This document shows, piece after piece, positions 40,201 through 51,594 of a stretch of 64,000 nucleotides of DNA (positions within the stretch are counted from its first letter, which is position 1; each line of letters begins with the position of its first letter). The position numbers and the translations under genes were made by a program. The stretch covers positions 124,001 through 188,000 of the forward strand of contig NW_002476188.1 of the NCBI RefSeq assembly GCF_000189635.1. The letters run 5' to 3'. The notes beneath the pieces were generated by a model. That model made no database searches. It saw only the letters and a program-made list of their open reading frames with translations, and was not told the origin of the DNA. This stretch comes from Tetrahymena thermophila SB210. Taxonomy: Eukaryota > Ciliophora > Oligohymenophorea > Hymenostomatida > Tetrahymenidae.

Positions 40201-40372
40201 TTCTGAATAATATGACATTATCTTTATGTAATTAACTAGGAAAGGCATATCCTGCTAATTAAAATTATGCTTCTTTCTTTTTTATCACTCTTTCATTATT
40301 TTGTTTGCTAATAAGATTGTTTGTCTAAAACAAAGAAAAAGTTCTTTATTTTATTTGCATTAATTAATTAAT
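37300..40372. other. 3-kb intergenic region, AT-rich
   Basis: Upstream of two divergent genes, so both promoters should be here. It contains a pyrimidine-rich tract (about 37610-37730, CTTT/CTTG repeats on +) and tetranucleotide ATTA runs near 38415. I found no coding frame or RNA gene. Confidence 0.55.
37610..37735. repeat. polypyrimidine tract
   Basis: Repetitive TTTCTTTG, TTCTTGCTTGCTTG and TCTATCTATC units. On the minus strand this is a purine-rich tract about 300 bases upstream of the 37299 start, possibly a promoter-proximal nucleosome-excluding element. Confidence 0.4.
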
Positions 40373-42780
40373 ATGTTTTATAATTCACTTCGCTTGATAT
40401 TTAAACAAAAGCCTTTGCGCAGCTTACATTTATATAGAAAAAATCTATGTAATTTTTCTACTGCATAGCAAAGTAGTTTGTATGAAAATGAATTGAGCGT
40501 ATTCCCTGAATATTAGGAAGCAAATGCTTTTGTATCATAAAAGCAACATTCTTAGGCAAATGAAAAATTTAAAAGAGTGATAGAAATTCTTGAATCTTCC
40601 CATCAAACTGCTAATCCTATTTATTCTCATATAATCTATCAGTAAATTAGTTGCCCATATTGTATTTTTGGTTTTTAAAATTCATATTTGCTGATATTTT
40701 ACATAATCTAATATTTATTTATTCATTTATTTATTTTTAACATAATCAACAAAGGGCTTCCAAAAATATATTAAATACCTAAGATTTTAAATCAATATCT
40801 GCATACATGAAAAAAGGTTATGATTTGGAGTAAAATAAAAGCTCTGAATTAGCACAAAGATATTTATAGAATTTTATATAATCTACAGTTTACTTTGATC
40901 TTGATGTTGTAAAAAACTTATTTCACTAAATTTAGAGAAATTCATTAAATTTTTACTCAAATAATCATAAAAGGCATACAAAATGCTTGATGGAATGAAA
41001 TAGTCTAGGGAGTATAGCTTTTTAAAAGGAGTAAGAACTAAAATTAATTTTGATTCAACTAAAATAATTTATTGTTTGAACTAAAATAATATATTAAAAA
41101 GAATTTATAAGAAAAGTCCTAAAAATGATAATATTTAGATTGTTATTAATTGACACATTAGACTTTGATTAAGCAAAACTAATTCTACTAAACTTCTAGA
41201 AAATTTTATTTAATTTATTTGCAAATAGATATTTAATTTTGCTACATTAACAAAAAAACAAACTAATAAATATTCATTTATTATTTAATAGAGCTTGTAA
41301 ATCTTAAAAGGAGACAGTGAAGATGCAATCAGTAATTTGAAATAGTTTATAGAAGCGAACGAATCTAATTAAGACTCTTAAAAAACACTCTTATGTAACT
41401 CTCTTTACGTTAATACTAAATAAAAAATCATAAAGACAGTAATAAAAGCTATTACAGTATATTTTATGTAAAAATACTTTCCCCAAAATCATCTTGATTG
41501 ATTGATTAATTATAAAATACCGAAAATTCATCATAAATTTGAGAATTAATCTACCAAAATATTTACTACAAAATGCTTATCTATATATTTTAAAAATAAT
41601 AGGGAGAGCTTACAACAATTTGGGAGTTGCTAATTGGTAAAATCAGTACCCAAGATTCAATCATTTCAACGTTATGGATGATGTAGTAAAGAAAAATGAA
41701 CCAAATGTGGAAACTGCTTTATACTTTAAAAAGGCCTTGCTTTTGAATAACCAAAATATGAAGGGTGATAAAGTTTATGATTAGATAGAACGTACATAAG
41801 ATATAATTCCTAAAGAGTAAATAGCAAGAATAGTAATATAGAGTTTTATTTTACATAAAATATTAAAAAAGAATTTACATCGGTATAAATCGATCTTACA
41901 TATCAATTTTAAATTATTACTTTTTTAAGCTTTGTATCATTTTTAGAGTCAGTAAATTATCGACTCTCAATTCTTTTACAAATCTATATCAGCCACTTAT
42001 TTAATAAAAATATTTATAATTCAAATAGGATTTTTATTTTGATGAGTCTGGAAGTGATATTCCTTTAAGAGCTTTGAGTGACTATCTACTTGATGGACAC
42101 CATTCTAAAAGACACGAACATACTCTTTGGACTAAATTCTACCTAAAGCACCATGAAATGAATCATAGAGACACTCTTTACCGTCCCTTGGTTAGTATAG
42201 CTCATCACTGCTAAGTTTCTGAAATGCTCATCAAATCAGAAGGTCTCTTTAACACAGCCTTAACAATGCTTGATAATGTAATTTCCTCAATAATTGCAAT
42301 TTTTACTTTTTATTCTTATCATGTGTCATTAATAAAAGAACAAAACCATTGAAAAAGCATTGTGTGAATATTATTACGCCTAAATGATTGGAAAAATAGA
42401 AAAGAGAGAATAAGAATCAGAAGGTAAACAAATTATTTCTTGATTTTATTATAGTTATTTATTACCAAAGACAAATAAATTAAAAACCTTAGTTTGATTT
42501 GTAATTATGCAATCAGCAGGTTATTTTTCAAATAAAATGGATGATTTAAAATTCATTTAAAAGTAATTAATAAATAAATAACACTGGACACAAATGTGAT
42601 AATAGTTTTCCATTGATATATATTAACCTTAGATTTATGAGTTATTGTAAAAGCAGACCAGTAAGTAACCCTATTTTATAATAATTAGAATTAAAGAAAG
42701 AAGCAAGGGAGAAATACAAGTAGTTCCCTCAGTGGCATCATTGGATGCTTTATGTATCACTGCCGAGTCTTCAATTATGA
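40373..42780 (+). CDS. TPR-like protein, probably mitochondrial
   Basis: Predicted 393 aa from seven exons: 40373-40641, 40755-40908, 41292-41394, 41603-41832, 42029-42277, 42339-42423 and 42689-42780. All phases close and the stop is TGA 42778-42780. The N-terminus (MFYNSLRLIFKQKPLRSLHL) is basic, amphipathic and lacks acids, like a mitochondrial targeting peptide. Helical-repeat features include AFVSQKQHSQANEKFKRVIE, KGDSEDAISNLKQFIEAN and RAYNNLGVANW, which fits TPR spacing. The C-terminal half is His/Trp-rich (LDGHHSKRHEHTLW, KYKQFPQWHHW) with no motif I can name. Exon joins 2-3 and 3-4 were chosen by phase and are less certain. It may act as a mitochondrial assembly or translation factor, but this is inference only. 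Confidence 0.7.
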
Positions 42781-43577
42781 TATATTTAAAAAGATACTCA
42801 AATATCTTGACAAATTTTGTCTAATACATGTTTTTAAAACCAAAAAAAAAATAATATTGTAATTCTTTTGTTTGTATTAAATGATGTTACTAATATAAAT
42901 GTTTAATAATATTTATTCTTTGAATTCCAATTTCCTATTGATATTTTCAAATTTATTTGAATAAAATTTATTAATTTATAATATTTCTTGTTATTTAAAA
43001 CAATATAGAAATAATTTTAGATTTATCTAAATATTTTTTTGATATCCATTCCATCAATAATCCATTTATTTAAAAAACTGATTCATCAATATAAAAGTTA
43101 TCTAAGTATTTACATGAATATAATTTTAATTAAATTATATTAATTAAGTAATTAAATCAGATTTAAATAATATTTTTAAAATTCTAAAAAGATATTTTTT
43201 ACTTTATTTTAATTAGTGTTATTCAGTAATCAATAAAAATATAATAAATTTGTGAGACTTAAATTATTTTTTACAAAAAGTTTATCAATATCAAATATTT
43301 TTAATATAGTTTTATTTAAATTCACTATGTAAAGATTCATGTAAATATTTAAATTATTTATAATTTAATATGAATTTTATACTAAATTAATTATAAAGCA
43401 AAGGATATTTTAAAATATTATTTACTATTTTTGATTTAGAAATACTAGTAGACAACCACTTTTTAAAAATCTTAATTAATTAATTAATATTCATTAATTT
43501 ATAATTAATAAATTAAACAGTATCTCAATTATTAATATATTTAATTAGTACCTTTTATATTTATTATTATTTACTAA
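42781..43577. other. intergenic, AT-rich
   Basis: AT-rich spacer with no recognisable content. Confidence 0.6.
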
Positions 43578-46500
43578 ATGTTTAAGAAGAGAAAGGATAC
43601 AAAAAAGGAGTAGGTTATTATTGAAGATAATTCAGATTTAGCTGAAAAAGAATAAGCCAGCAAATTATCTGAATAAGCTGAGTTTAATAAGGAAAGTAAA
43701 GAAATCTTTGCTGATGAAGAAATTCATTTAGTAAAACCAGTTGTATACAAAAAGCCTATTTCTAATCAATTAAGTTTTGTCGAAAATGAAGAAGAAGCTG
43801 ATCATAATGAAGCAGATATTTCAGACAAAATTAAAAAGGAAAAACCTGTAAAATAAATTAATTAGTTTAAAATACCTTCTAAATACATTTTTTAGAAAAA
43901 GATAAATATGAGCAGTTTTCTAAGAAATGATGCAGCAGATATTGATTATAGCAATTTACAAAATAAATAAAGCGATTTCTACCAATCAGCATATGATATT
44001 AATGAGCTAAGAAGTAAATATATATCTAACAATTTTACATTAGAAAATTTACTTATAATTTTTATAGATGAAAGCAACAAAGTTAATTAGCAAACTCTTA
44101 GTTTCATAGAATAACTTAAACAAGACAAAGAGAATGGAGTCATAGAAGAAGAAGAGTTGTATTAAATGGACCCTTCAGAATATGATTAAAAGGTTAATTA
44201 AAACATTCAAAATATGGAAATAGAGTACTCATAATCAGAAAAATAATAAATAAATAGCATAAAAGAATAGAGGTAAACACAAAAAAGCACAATTTCTTCA
44301 GGTAGATTTACATTTTTATTGCCTTTGTAGTATAAATAACAGATTTTTATAAATAGATGATTACATTAAATTATGCGGTTAAGGAGACTTTAATATGGTA
44401 AATAATATGGAAAATAGAAGAATGGCTATGTTTGGAGATATAGATAATTAAAAAAATAATTTCGAAGTGGAATAAGATGATATAAGTGACGAAGAATTCA
44501 ATTAGATGGAAGAGGCTTTTGTTTAAAATGCTATGAAACACACTAATTTGGTTAATAGGGATTTCACATTTATTAATTAGAAAGGCTCATTATAGCAGAT
44601 GAAAAGAAAGAAAGAAGAATCATAGCTTATAGCTAATTTAGACAAAATAAATTTAAAAGAAACAATTTAGTTGATAGAATCAAACCATTTAACTAATTTT
44701 AAAATAAAGAATCAAGATGAAGAAAAAAAGAAAACAGTAATAAACACTTTATTTATATTTGTGTTTAATTTCATTTTACATATTTTAAAACAGATTACTT
44801 AAGTTGTGCAAAAGTCTAAGCAAGATATAGAAAAGTGGAATGAAGAAATTAAAATTATTGTAGAACAAGAAAGTGCAATCTTAGAAAATATTGAATTTTG
44901 GAGAGAATTTAATGACATGATGAATGAAAAATCTAAAGAATTAAAGGTGGCCTTCAAAGAAAATGATAAACTTAATAAAAGATTCCTTTTCTCAAATGAA
45001 AAGAGACTTTCTTCATATACAAATTCATTTTTACAAGAAATGGGTCTTCCACTTATCAGTAAAAAAAATTTATGTTAGTTATTTCATTAGGATTTTTATG
45101 AAAAAAACAAAACAATTTTAGCAGAAATGAAATGAATGATTTGTTTCTCATAAAATAATTCGAATAAATTTGCTTTAAAAATTTAAAAAAAATAAAAAAT
45201 TTCCATAAAATCTTTTTTATAAAAATTAAATTTCAAGGCTACAAAGTTTGTTTGAAATTTAAAATAATTTTGGCATTCTTTTTTGCCAAATTTATAATAA
45301 AATGTTTTGAATAATAAAAATAGAGAGAAAACACCATGGAGAAGATGAGGCAGAAGACTTGTACGAAACTTTCCCATCTAACATAAGGAGATCTGCTATT
45401 TAAGAGAAAAGAAAATTGTAAGCAAAACATGAAGTAGAAGGTGAAAATAGAGTTGATGGATTCAGTTCTGATGAAGATTCTGATTTACCTGAAGAAGACA
45501 GAGATATTAATGATACTAAGGATTTCATTGATGAAAAAGTTGCTTTGGCTTCTGCTGCACTAGGGATTATGGATGAGATAGAAGACTATTATAAAGATTT
45601 TTAAACTTATTTGAAATACTCTTCTTAATACAATGAATTAGATAATTCAATCTAAACTGAGGATATTCTTTTCAGTTGCTTATAAAATTAAGTGTAAGTA
45701 GAACTATTCACTTATGACCCATTAGGCAGATACTCTAGCCAGCTAAACACAGACATTAATACAATCTCTTTTATGAATCAAATCAACACTGAGTAAACAA
45801 ATGAAAATTCTATTCACAAGGAGCTTGTATCTAAGGTAAACTTTGATTTATTTAACAATATAATATAAAAACTTGCTTTATTAATATAGGTAAAATAAAA
45901 AATCATGGAGAAATATGTTTTTGATAAGCTTTTATAAGAAATACTTTACTGTTACAATCCTTATAGCTTAAAGTAAACAGTTTAGCTATAAATTTCGTTT
46001 TTACAATTAGCTGATATATCTTATATTTCATCTCAATACAAATCCAAAGAAGTACAAACAATATTCTAAAAAGTTATTACAGCTGTGATAAATAAATTTG
46101 AAGAATATTTTACATACACTTCGTCTTTTCCTTCATCTTTAGATTCTACTAAAATTAATTCTGAGTATTAGAAATTCTGTATAGGAAGAAACTTAAGACT
46201 TTTTAGTAATATTTTGGCTCTTATAAAAATGGTTCCTGCTTCTGCTATTTATTCTTTAGGATTTGAAAAAATAGTAAAAACAAGTTTATAAATAATTAAT
46301 ATTTTTACTGATCCATAAATGAAAGCCTTTTACTTAGCTAAGGTAAAATTTACTTTTGATAAATTGTCTTATTGAATTTAATAAAATTAATATATTTAAA
46401 GTTCCTTGTTCAGATCCCCCTCGAAGTTATAGATAGGAACAATTAAATTAAGTAAAGTGTAATTTAGATAAGCGACTTACTAGATGTATAGCTTGAGTCC

Positions 46501-46636
46501 ATTAATAATGAAGTAATTATTTTTTTATATCTATCTAGTTAAACATTAATATAAAAAAAAGATAAGAAATTTGAATGAATATGAAAAAGAGCAGTTATAT
46601 TAGCTGAAAGAGCGTATATAGTAGCTTTCTGAATGA
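43578..46636 (+). CDS. GCFC-domain protein (PAXBP1/GCF-like)
   Basis: Predicted 839 aa from seven exons: 43578-44301, 44357-44736, 44794-45058, 45324-45835, 45890-46342, 46402-46512 and 46562-46636. All phases are consistent and TGA is at 46634-46636. An acidic and basic N-terminus is followed by a coiled-coil region (KSKQDIEKWNEEIK). Next comes RRSAIQEKR..LQAKHEVEGEN..DGFSSDEDSD, similar to the Arg-rich and Ser-Ser-Asp boundary in PAXBP1. The C-terminal GCFC-like half has LQNQVQVELFTYDPLG, then a helix with LYCYNPYSLKQT (compare the WDPFS motif of PAXBP1), and RNLRLFSNILALIK. Animal PAXBP1 and the related splicing factors TFIP11/NTR1-NTR2 act in chromatin or spliceosome complexes, so a nuclear role is likely. 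The family assignment is from pattern recognition, not a search. Confidence 0.72.
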
Positions 46637-47255
46637 AAAATGTTAAATTAAATGTTAATAATTTTATCAAATTGTAATCTTTATTTGTGTTTTATCTTCT
46701 TATTAAATTAATTAGCGATTATTTACCATTCAGTTTTATATAATTCAATTCCATTCATTTTTTGTGCATATCTTTTAATTATCAAAATTATCGGATAAAA
46801 TGTAATCATATCCATTCATTTATATGTGATATCAATTAATTAACTATCAAAATTCTCGGATAAAATCTAATTTTAACTTTGGTGATTTTCAAAGCATAAA
46901 ATAAAAAAAATACAAATTTATTATTTTTTAATAATTTTTATACAATATTTTTACTAATTTTGACATATCATTTACAATCGAACTTGTGACCCATATTTAA
47001 TTTAGACTGATATAAAAAAAAAAGTAAAAGAGAGATAATTCAAAAAAAATATTTGTAGTAAATGAGATTCAATTTATTGCAAAGAAAAATTACTTTAATG
47101 CAACAATAATATTTTTAAATATTTAACTAAAAATTATTAATACAATTATTTTAATTATTTATATAATACTTATTTTATCAATTTATAGTTAAAAATTAGC
47201 TATATTTCAAATGAATTAAGCATGATATTTTATATAATTCAATCTTTAAAATATA
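46637..47255. other. intergenic with a short direct repeat
   Basis: AT-rich spacer between convergent genes. It holds a direct repeat of about 58 bases (46751-46805 and 46812-46870), otherwise nothing. Confidence 0.55.
46751..46870. repeat. direct repeat, two copies
   Basis: Two adjacent imperfect copies, each starting CCATTCATTT and ending near CGGATAAAATGTAA / CGGATAAAATCTAA. Confidence 0.6.
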
Positions 47256-47708
47256 TCATATATTATTTTCATTAGTTTATTAATTATTATTGTTTGAGAG
47301 CCTTATACCAGTACCTGAAAATGGCTAGAATCTAGTTGAACTTTAATTTGAAGGACGATTTTGTAGTAAAGGTTGTTATATTTATTCTTATTAATTGTTA
47401 TTTGTTTAGGTTTAAGTTTATGTTTATGTTTGGGTTTAGGATTAGGATTAGGATTATCTGCAGCAGCAAGTAAAGAAATTAAATTTTATCAAAAGATAGA
47501 AAAGTAAAACTAAACCTAAAACTATTATCAGAAAAACCCACCAAAAACTACCATAATCTCTACAGCATTTATTAATGTTACAGCATTTATAACCTGAATA
47601 ACAGTAATTAACGATTATTTTAAAACCATAATTGTCTTCGTAACAGATATCTCTGTCAGCTAACACTAACTTGAAAATTATAACTATTAGGATTAATAAT
47701 TTATTCAT
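47256..47708 (-). CDS. small Cys-rich single-pass membrane protein with Gln-rich tail, copy 1
   Basis: Single exon, 150 aa, TGA at 47258-47256. Signal peptide at about residues 1-17 (MNKLLILIVIIFKLVLA). A short ectodomain follows with cysteines at 22, 36, 42, 43, 48 and 49 in the pattern YC..GYKCC....CCRD, then a membrane segment at about 55-76 and a cytoplasmic Cys81-83 cluster suited to palmitoylation. The tail has alternating Gln-Ser then Gln-Thr pairs and ends in QQPLLQNRPS and an Asn-rich end. The Cys-Cys...Cys-Cys then Trp-Trp-x-Phe membrane entry recalls VOPP1/WBP1/CYYR1-type adaptor proteins, though no PPxY is present. The TAA/TAG-spelled Gln tail is hidden under the standard code. 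First of three tandem paralogs. Confidence 0.8.
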
Positions 47709-47895
47709 TATTTTATTTTTATAAATTTTTTTTCTTGTTAAAAATTATAATTTTTTTAAAGCAAATGAAGAAATTAAAATAAGCTAATAATTTAAATCAA
47801 AGTTAACAAATATTTATTAAATTGAAGTAAAGGATAAAAATTGAAAGAAAAATGAGAGGGGGACCTATGTTTTAATTTCATAATAATCATTATTG
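47709..47895 (-). repeat. conserved 5' flank of Cys-rich gene, copy 1
   Basis: About 180 bases upstream of the start are shared with 48615-48790 and 49600-49790. They include the stretches AAAGCAAATGAAGAAATTAA and AAGTAAAGGATAAAAATTGA and a GGGACC block. A promoter is likely inside. Confidence 0.6.
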
Positions 47896-48212
47896 TAAAA
47901 ATTAAAATTTTTACAAACTCCGCTGATTACATATATCCAATCAGCGGAAATTTAAAACCAGGAACTATATTTAAGAAATTAAATATTTTAGATGGGATCT
48001 CAAAATAAAAATAAAAGAGAGATAATTCTAAAAAAATATTTGTAATAAATGCACTTCAATTTATTGAAAAAAAATTACTTAATTTTAACTAAAAAAATAA
48101 ATGCAAATATTATATTTTTATAATACTTAATTTATCAATTTGTGGTTAAAAATTAGCTATATTTCAAATAAATTAAGCATACTAATTTATATAATTCAAT
48201 CTTTAAAATGTA
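47896..48212. other. intergenic between Cys-rich paralogs
   Basis: Spacer with an inverted repeat, CTCCGCTGATT...AATCAGCGGA (about 47918-47947), then AT-rich sequence that also resembles the 3' flank of copy 1. Confidence 0.5.
47918..47947. repeat. hairpin
   Basis: CCGCTGATT and AATCAGCGG form a 9-bp perfect stem with an AT-rich loop. It is unusually GC-rich for this spacer and may be a terminator or 3'-end element of the gene at 48213 (minus). Confidence 0.5.
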
Positions 48213-48614
48213 TCATATATTATTTTCATTAGTTTATTAATTATTATTGCCTTAGAGACTAATAGCATTTATAGTTGAATTTTAATTTGAAGGGCAATTT
48301 TGAAGTAAAGGTTGCTACTATTCTTATTAATTGTTATTTGTTTAGATTTAGGATTATTAGCAGCATTTACAGCATCCAAATTTATATAAGCAACAGGAAA
48401 ATAAAAGAATAATTACAAAAATAGCTGCTATCACAAAAATCCACCAATAATAACCAAAATCTCTACAGCATGAATCTTAGTAGAAACAACATTTATAACC
48501 TGAATCACAGTAAGCAGTGATTACTACATAGTCTATCTCCTTTTAGTAACAAATATCTTTTTCAGCTAACACTAAATTGAAAATTAAAACTATTAGGACT
48601 AATAATTTATTCAT
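48213..48614 (-). CDS. small Cys-rich single-pass membrane protein with Gln-rich tail, copy 2
   Basis: Single exon, 133 aa, TGA at 48215-48213. Signal peptide MNKLLVLIVLIFNLVLA, ectodomain DICYQ...YCDSGYKCC....SCCRD, membrane segment starting YYWWIFVIAA and ending at CCLYKFGCCKCC. The tail is QQSQIQTNNNQQEQQQPLLQ with an Asn-rich end identical to its siblings (QQTNENNI). The repetitive Gln-Ser/Gln-Thr region is much shorter than in the copy at 47708, so it has expanded or contracted between paralogs. Same strand, flanks and stop context as the other two. Function unknown; probable trafficking or surface adaptor. Confidence 0.8.
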
Positions 48615-48790
48615 TAATTTTATTTTTATAAATCTTTTTTCTTCCTAAACATTATAATTTTTTTTAAAGCAAATGAAGAAATTAAAATAAGCTAATAATT
48701 TAAATAAAAGTTTATTAAATAAAGTAAAGGATAAAAATTGAAAGTAAGTAAAATGAGGGACCTATGTTTGAATTGTATAATAAATATTAG
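48615..48790 (-). repeat. conserved 5' flank of Cys-rich gene, copy 2
   Basis: Second copy of the shared upstream block described at 47709. Confidence 0.6.
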
Positions 48791-49209
48791 TATAAAAATT
48801 AAATTTTTTTATTTAAAATAAAACTCGTTCGTTACTCAAAATTATTGTGGTAAAATTTTAGATTTTATTTTATTAATTAAAATTTGATATAGCATGCAAG
48901 AATATAAAAATTAATTTATCGTTTTATTATAATTTCGATATAATATTTTGATTCTGTAAGGTATTCTTTATTAAATTAAAAAGAAATTAAAACAATAAAA
49001 TTCAAATAAATAAGAAATATCAAAAATAACCATAATTTATTTATAAAAGTTAATCTTTAAAAATATGATATATAAAAAACATAAAAAAAAATACAAGGGT
49101 TATTTTATTTGAAACATATGTACTTATTTTATTATTTTATAATTTAAATTTAGCTATATTTCAAATCAATTAAGCATGGTATTTTATATAATTCAATCTT
49201 TAAAATGTA
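48791..49209. other. intergenic between Cys-rich paralogs
   Basis: AT-rich; nothing beyond the 3' flank shared with its siblings. Confidence 0.55.
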
Positions 49210-49599
49210 TCATATATTACTTTCATGAGTTTATTAATAATTATTGCTTTAGAGACTAATACTAGTTCCTGTAGTTGAATTTTAACTTGAATGGCGATCT
49301 AGTAGTAAAGGTTGTTAGTATTGTTATTAATTGTTATTTGTTTAGGTTTAGGATTATTTGCAGCATTTTTTTTTACATATAAGAAAGAAAAGTAAAAATA
49401 CACCTAAACCTGATATTGCAACAAAAACCCACAATTATATATGATGATCTCTACAACATTTATTAATGTCACAGCATTTATAACCAGAATCACACTAAAA
49501 AGTGATTTTAAATTCTTATGTATATATTTCCTCACAGATCTCTTTTTTAGCTAACACTAAATTGAAAATTATAAGTATTAGGATTAATAATTTATTCAT
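49210..49599 (-). CDS. small Cys-rich single-pass membrane protein with Gln-rich tail, copy 3
   Basis: Single exon, 129 aa, TGA at 49212-49210. Signal peptide MNKLLILILIIFNLVLA. The ectodomain has the same Cys spacing from QCDSGYKCC to CCRD, but the first Cys pair is ICEE instead of ICY. Membrane segment from LWVFVAISG to FFLIC, then a basic KKKCCK. The tail is QSQTQTNNNQQQYQQPLL with the shared C-terminus ending ESNI. It has the shortest repeat tract of the three. It is the 5'-most member of the minus-strand tandem array. Role unknown. Confidence 0.8.
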
Positions 49600-49790
49600 T
49601 AATTTTATTTTTATAAATCTTTTTTCTTGTTAAAAATTATAATTTTTTTAAAGCAAATGAAGAAATTAAAATAAGCTAATAATTTAAATCAAAGTTAAAA
49701 AATATTTATTAAATTGAAGTAAAGGATAAAAATTAAAAGAAAAATGAGAGGGGGGACCAATGTTTGAATTGCATAATAAATATTAGTGTA
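49600..49790 (-). repeat. conserved 5' flank of Cys-rich gene, copy 3
   Basis: Third copy of the shared upstream block described at 47709. Confidence 0.6.
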
Positions 49791-49825
49791 AAAATTAAAT
49801 TTTTTAGATTTTTGAAAAAAGAATA

Positions 49826-49864
49826 GGTATAAAATTAATTTACTTATACCCTCCTAATTAGGAG
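49826..49864. repeat. two adjoining inverted repeats
   Basis: GGTATAA...TTATACC (49826-49850) is followed directly by the 14-base palindrome CTCCTAATTAGGAG (49851-49864). It might be a terminator or RNA element; unidentified. Confidence 0.5.
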
Positions 49865-50843
49865 TATTAGTTATTTGTAATTTTGAGTATATACCTTGCA
49901 GGTTTAAGGATTTCTATAAAAAGAATTTATTTCCTTATACTTAATTAAACTAACCTTCCACAGTTTACTGGTAAATTTTGAATAAAGTAAAGATTAATAT
50001 GAATTTTTAAATATAATAAATAGCATTGTATTTAAACTATCATTTATTGATGGCGTGCGTCGATTCCTTAAAATTTTTAAATAAAAAAAGAGTTAAATTT
50101 ATTTAAATGGTCAAACTTTGTTCAATGGATAATTAAAAGATGATCAATTAAAATTTGATCCAATCACACATTTTTTATTTAACACTTTTAGTTTATTTTT
50201 AGCCTCAACTTTTGAAAAAATAAAGTAATTAAATCAAATATTTTTCAACTAAATTATATTTATCCAATTTAATTTTGTTAATTTGTAAAGAAATGAGCTT
50301 TATATTAATTTATATCTTTATAAGTTAAAAATATTAATTCATGATATTTTTAAAATAAAATTAAAATCTATAAAATATCTTGTAATTAATTAATGATAAT
50401 AATAAATATAACATGAATGAATTGAGGTTGATTGATTTTTAATTTTTATTCTTTATAATAAAATATTTCTTTAATTTCTTATTTCTCATAATTAAATGTT
50501 TGCGTCATTTTTTTATTAGCTATTAATTCAGAATGAAATATTTTTACAAATTTGCAGTTAAGTAATTAAATTAAGCTATTAATTATTCAATTTTAATTAG
50601 ATTAATTTTACAAAAGTAATCAAGTTTCAATTAAATTGTAAAAATTTTTTACTTTTGAGAATATTTTAATCAGTTAAAGATGAAACTAGAATTAATATAT
50701 TTAACATTTTTAATAATAATAATTATTATTATTATTTAATAATAAAAATACTATTTAATAAAATTATTATTAATTTAAATAAAATAATAAAATCTAGAAT
50801 ATTTGTATTAGTAAAAAAAATAATTAAAGTGAGCCTGGCTGAA

Positions 50844-51433
50844 GTTATCTTTTAAAAATAAATAAAATTAACTCATATTTAAACTCACTAATATATTTAA
50901 TTATAAATTTAATAAATCTGAACATATCATATATGAAAATGAAATGATGAGAATATTTATTTACAGTTTTTACATAAATTCAAAATGAAATATTTTAAAA
51001 TTGATAATAAATACATTTTTAGTTTAGTTTAAAAGTTTTTAGAGTTCTTTTTAAAGGAAATAAAATAATAAAAATTTACTTACAAAATTTATTTTTAGCA
51101 GAATTTCAATATAAAATCAAAATTAGGAATTAAAAGTTATCTTTTAAAATTTAAAATAAAAAAAATTTTTGAGTATTTAAACTCGCTAATGTATTTAATA
51201 AATCTGAAAATATATGTATAAAAATTAAATTATGATATTATTTATTTGTTGACAATTTTTACATAAATAATAAATTTAGATTCAAAATGAAACATTTTAA
51301 AACTTAATATTAAATATATTTTTAATTTAGTTTTAAAGTTGTTAGAGTTCTATTTAGAGAAAATAATATGTTAAAAATTGTAATTTTTTTTTCGCAGAAT
51401 TTCAATATAAAATCAAATATCGGAAATTAATCA
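50844..51433. repeat. tandem duplication, unit about 292 bases
   Basis: Copy 1 (50844-51135) and copy 2 (51136-51433) both begin GTTATCTTTTAAAA, contain TTTAAACTC(A/G)CTAAT and an ACATAAAT...TTCAAAATGAAA block, and end CAGAATTTCAATATAAAATC. Non-coding, with small indels between copies. Confidence 0.7.
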
Positions 51434-51594
51434 TTTATTTTTTGATTCGCGGGATATTTAAATGAAGATACCAATACAGATCAGCAATTATAATAATAAT
51501 TTGTTCGCGCTAAATTAATTGTAATATCAATAATAATTAAGATTTTCTAAATAAACACATTAAAGAATATTAGGAATATAAAAAAGCTTATATT

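Larger units (their letters stand above)
49791..51594. other. intergenic with hairpins and a 292-base tandem duplication
   Basis: No genes. It contains abutting hairpins at 49826-49864 and a tandem repeat at 50844-51433 just upstream of the RFC gene. Confidence 0.55.

Noticed and set aside
47400..47460. Internal telomere repeat
   Set aside because: Units are imperfect and not GGGGTT/CCCCAA, and the tract lies inside a coding frame with paralogs, so a coding repeat explains it.
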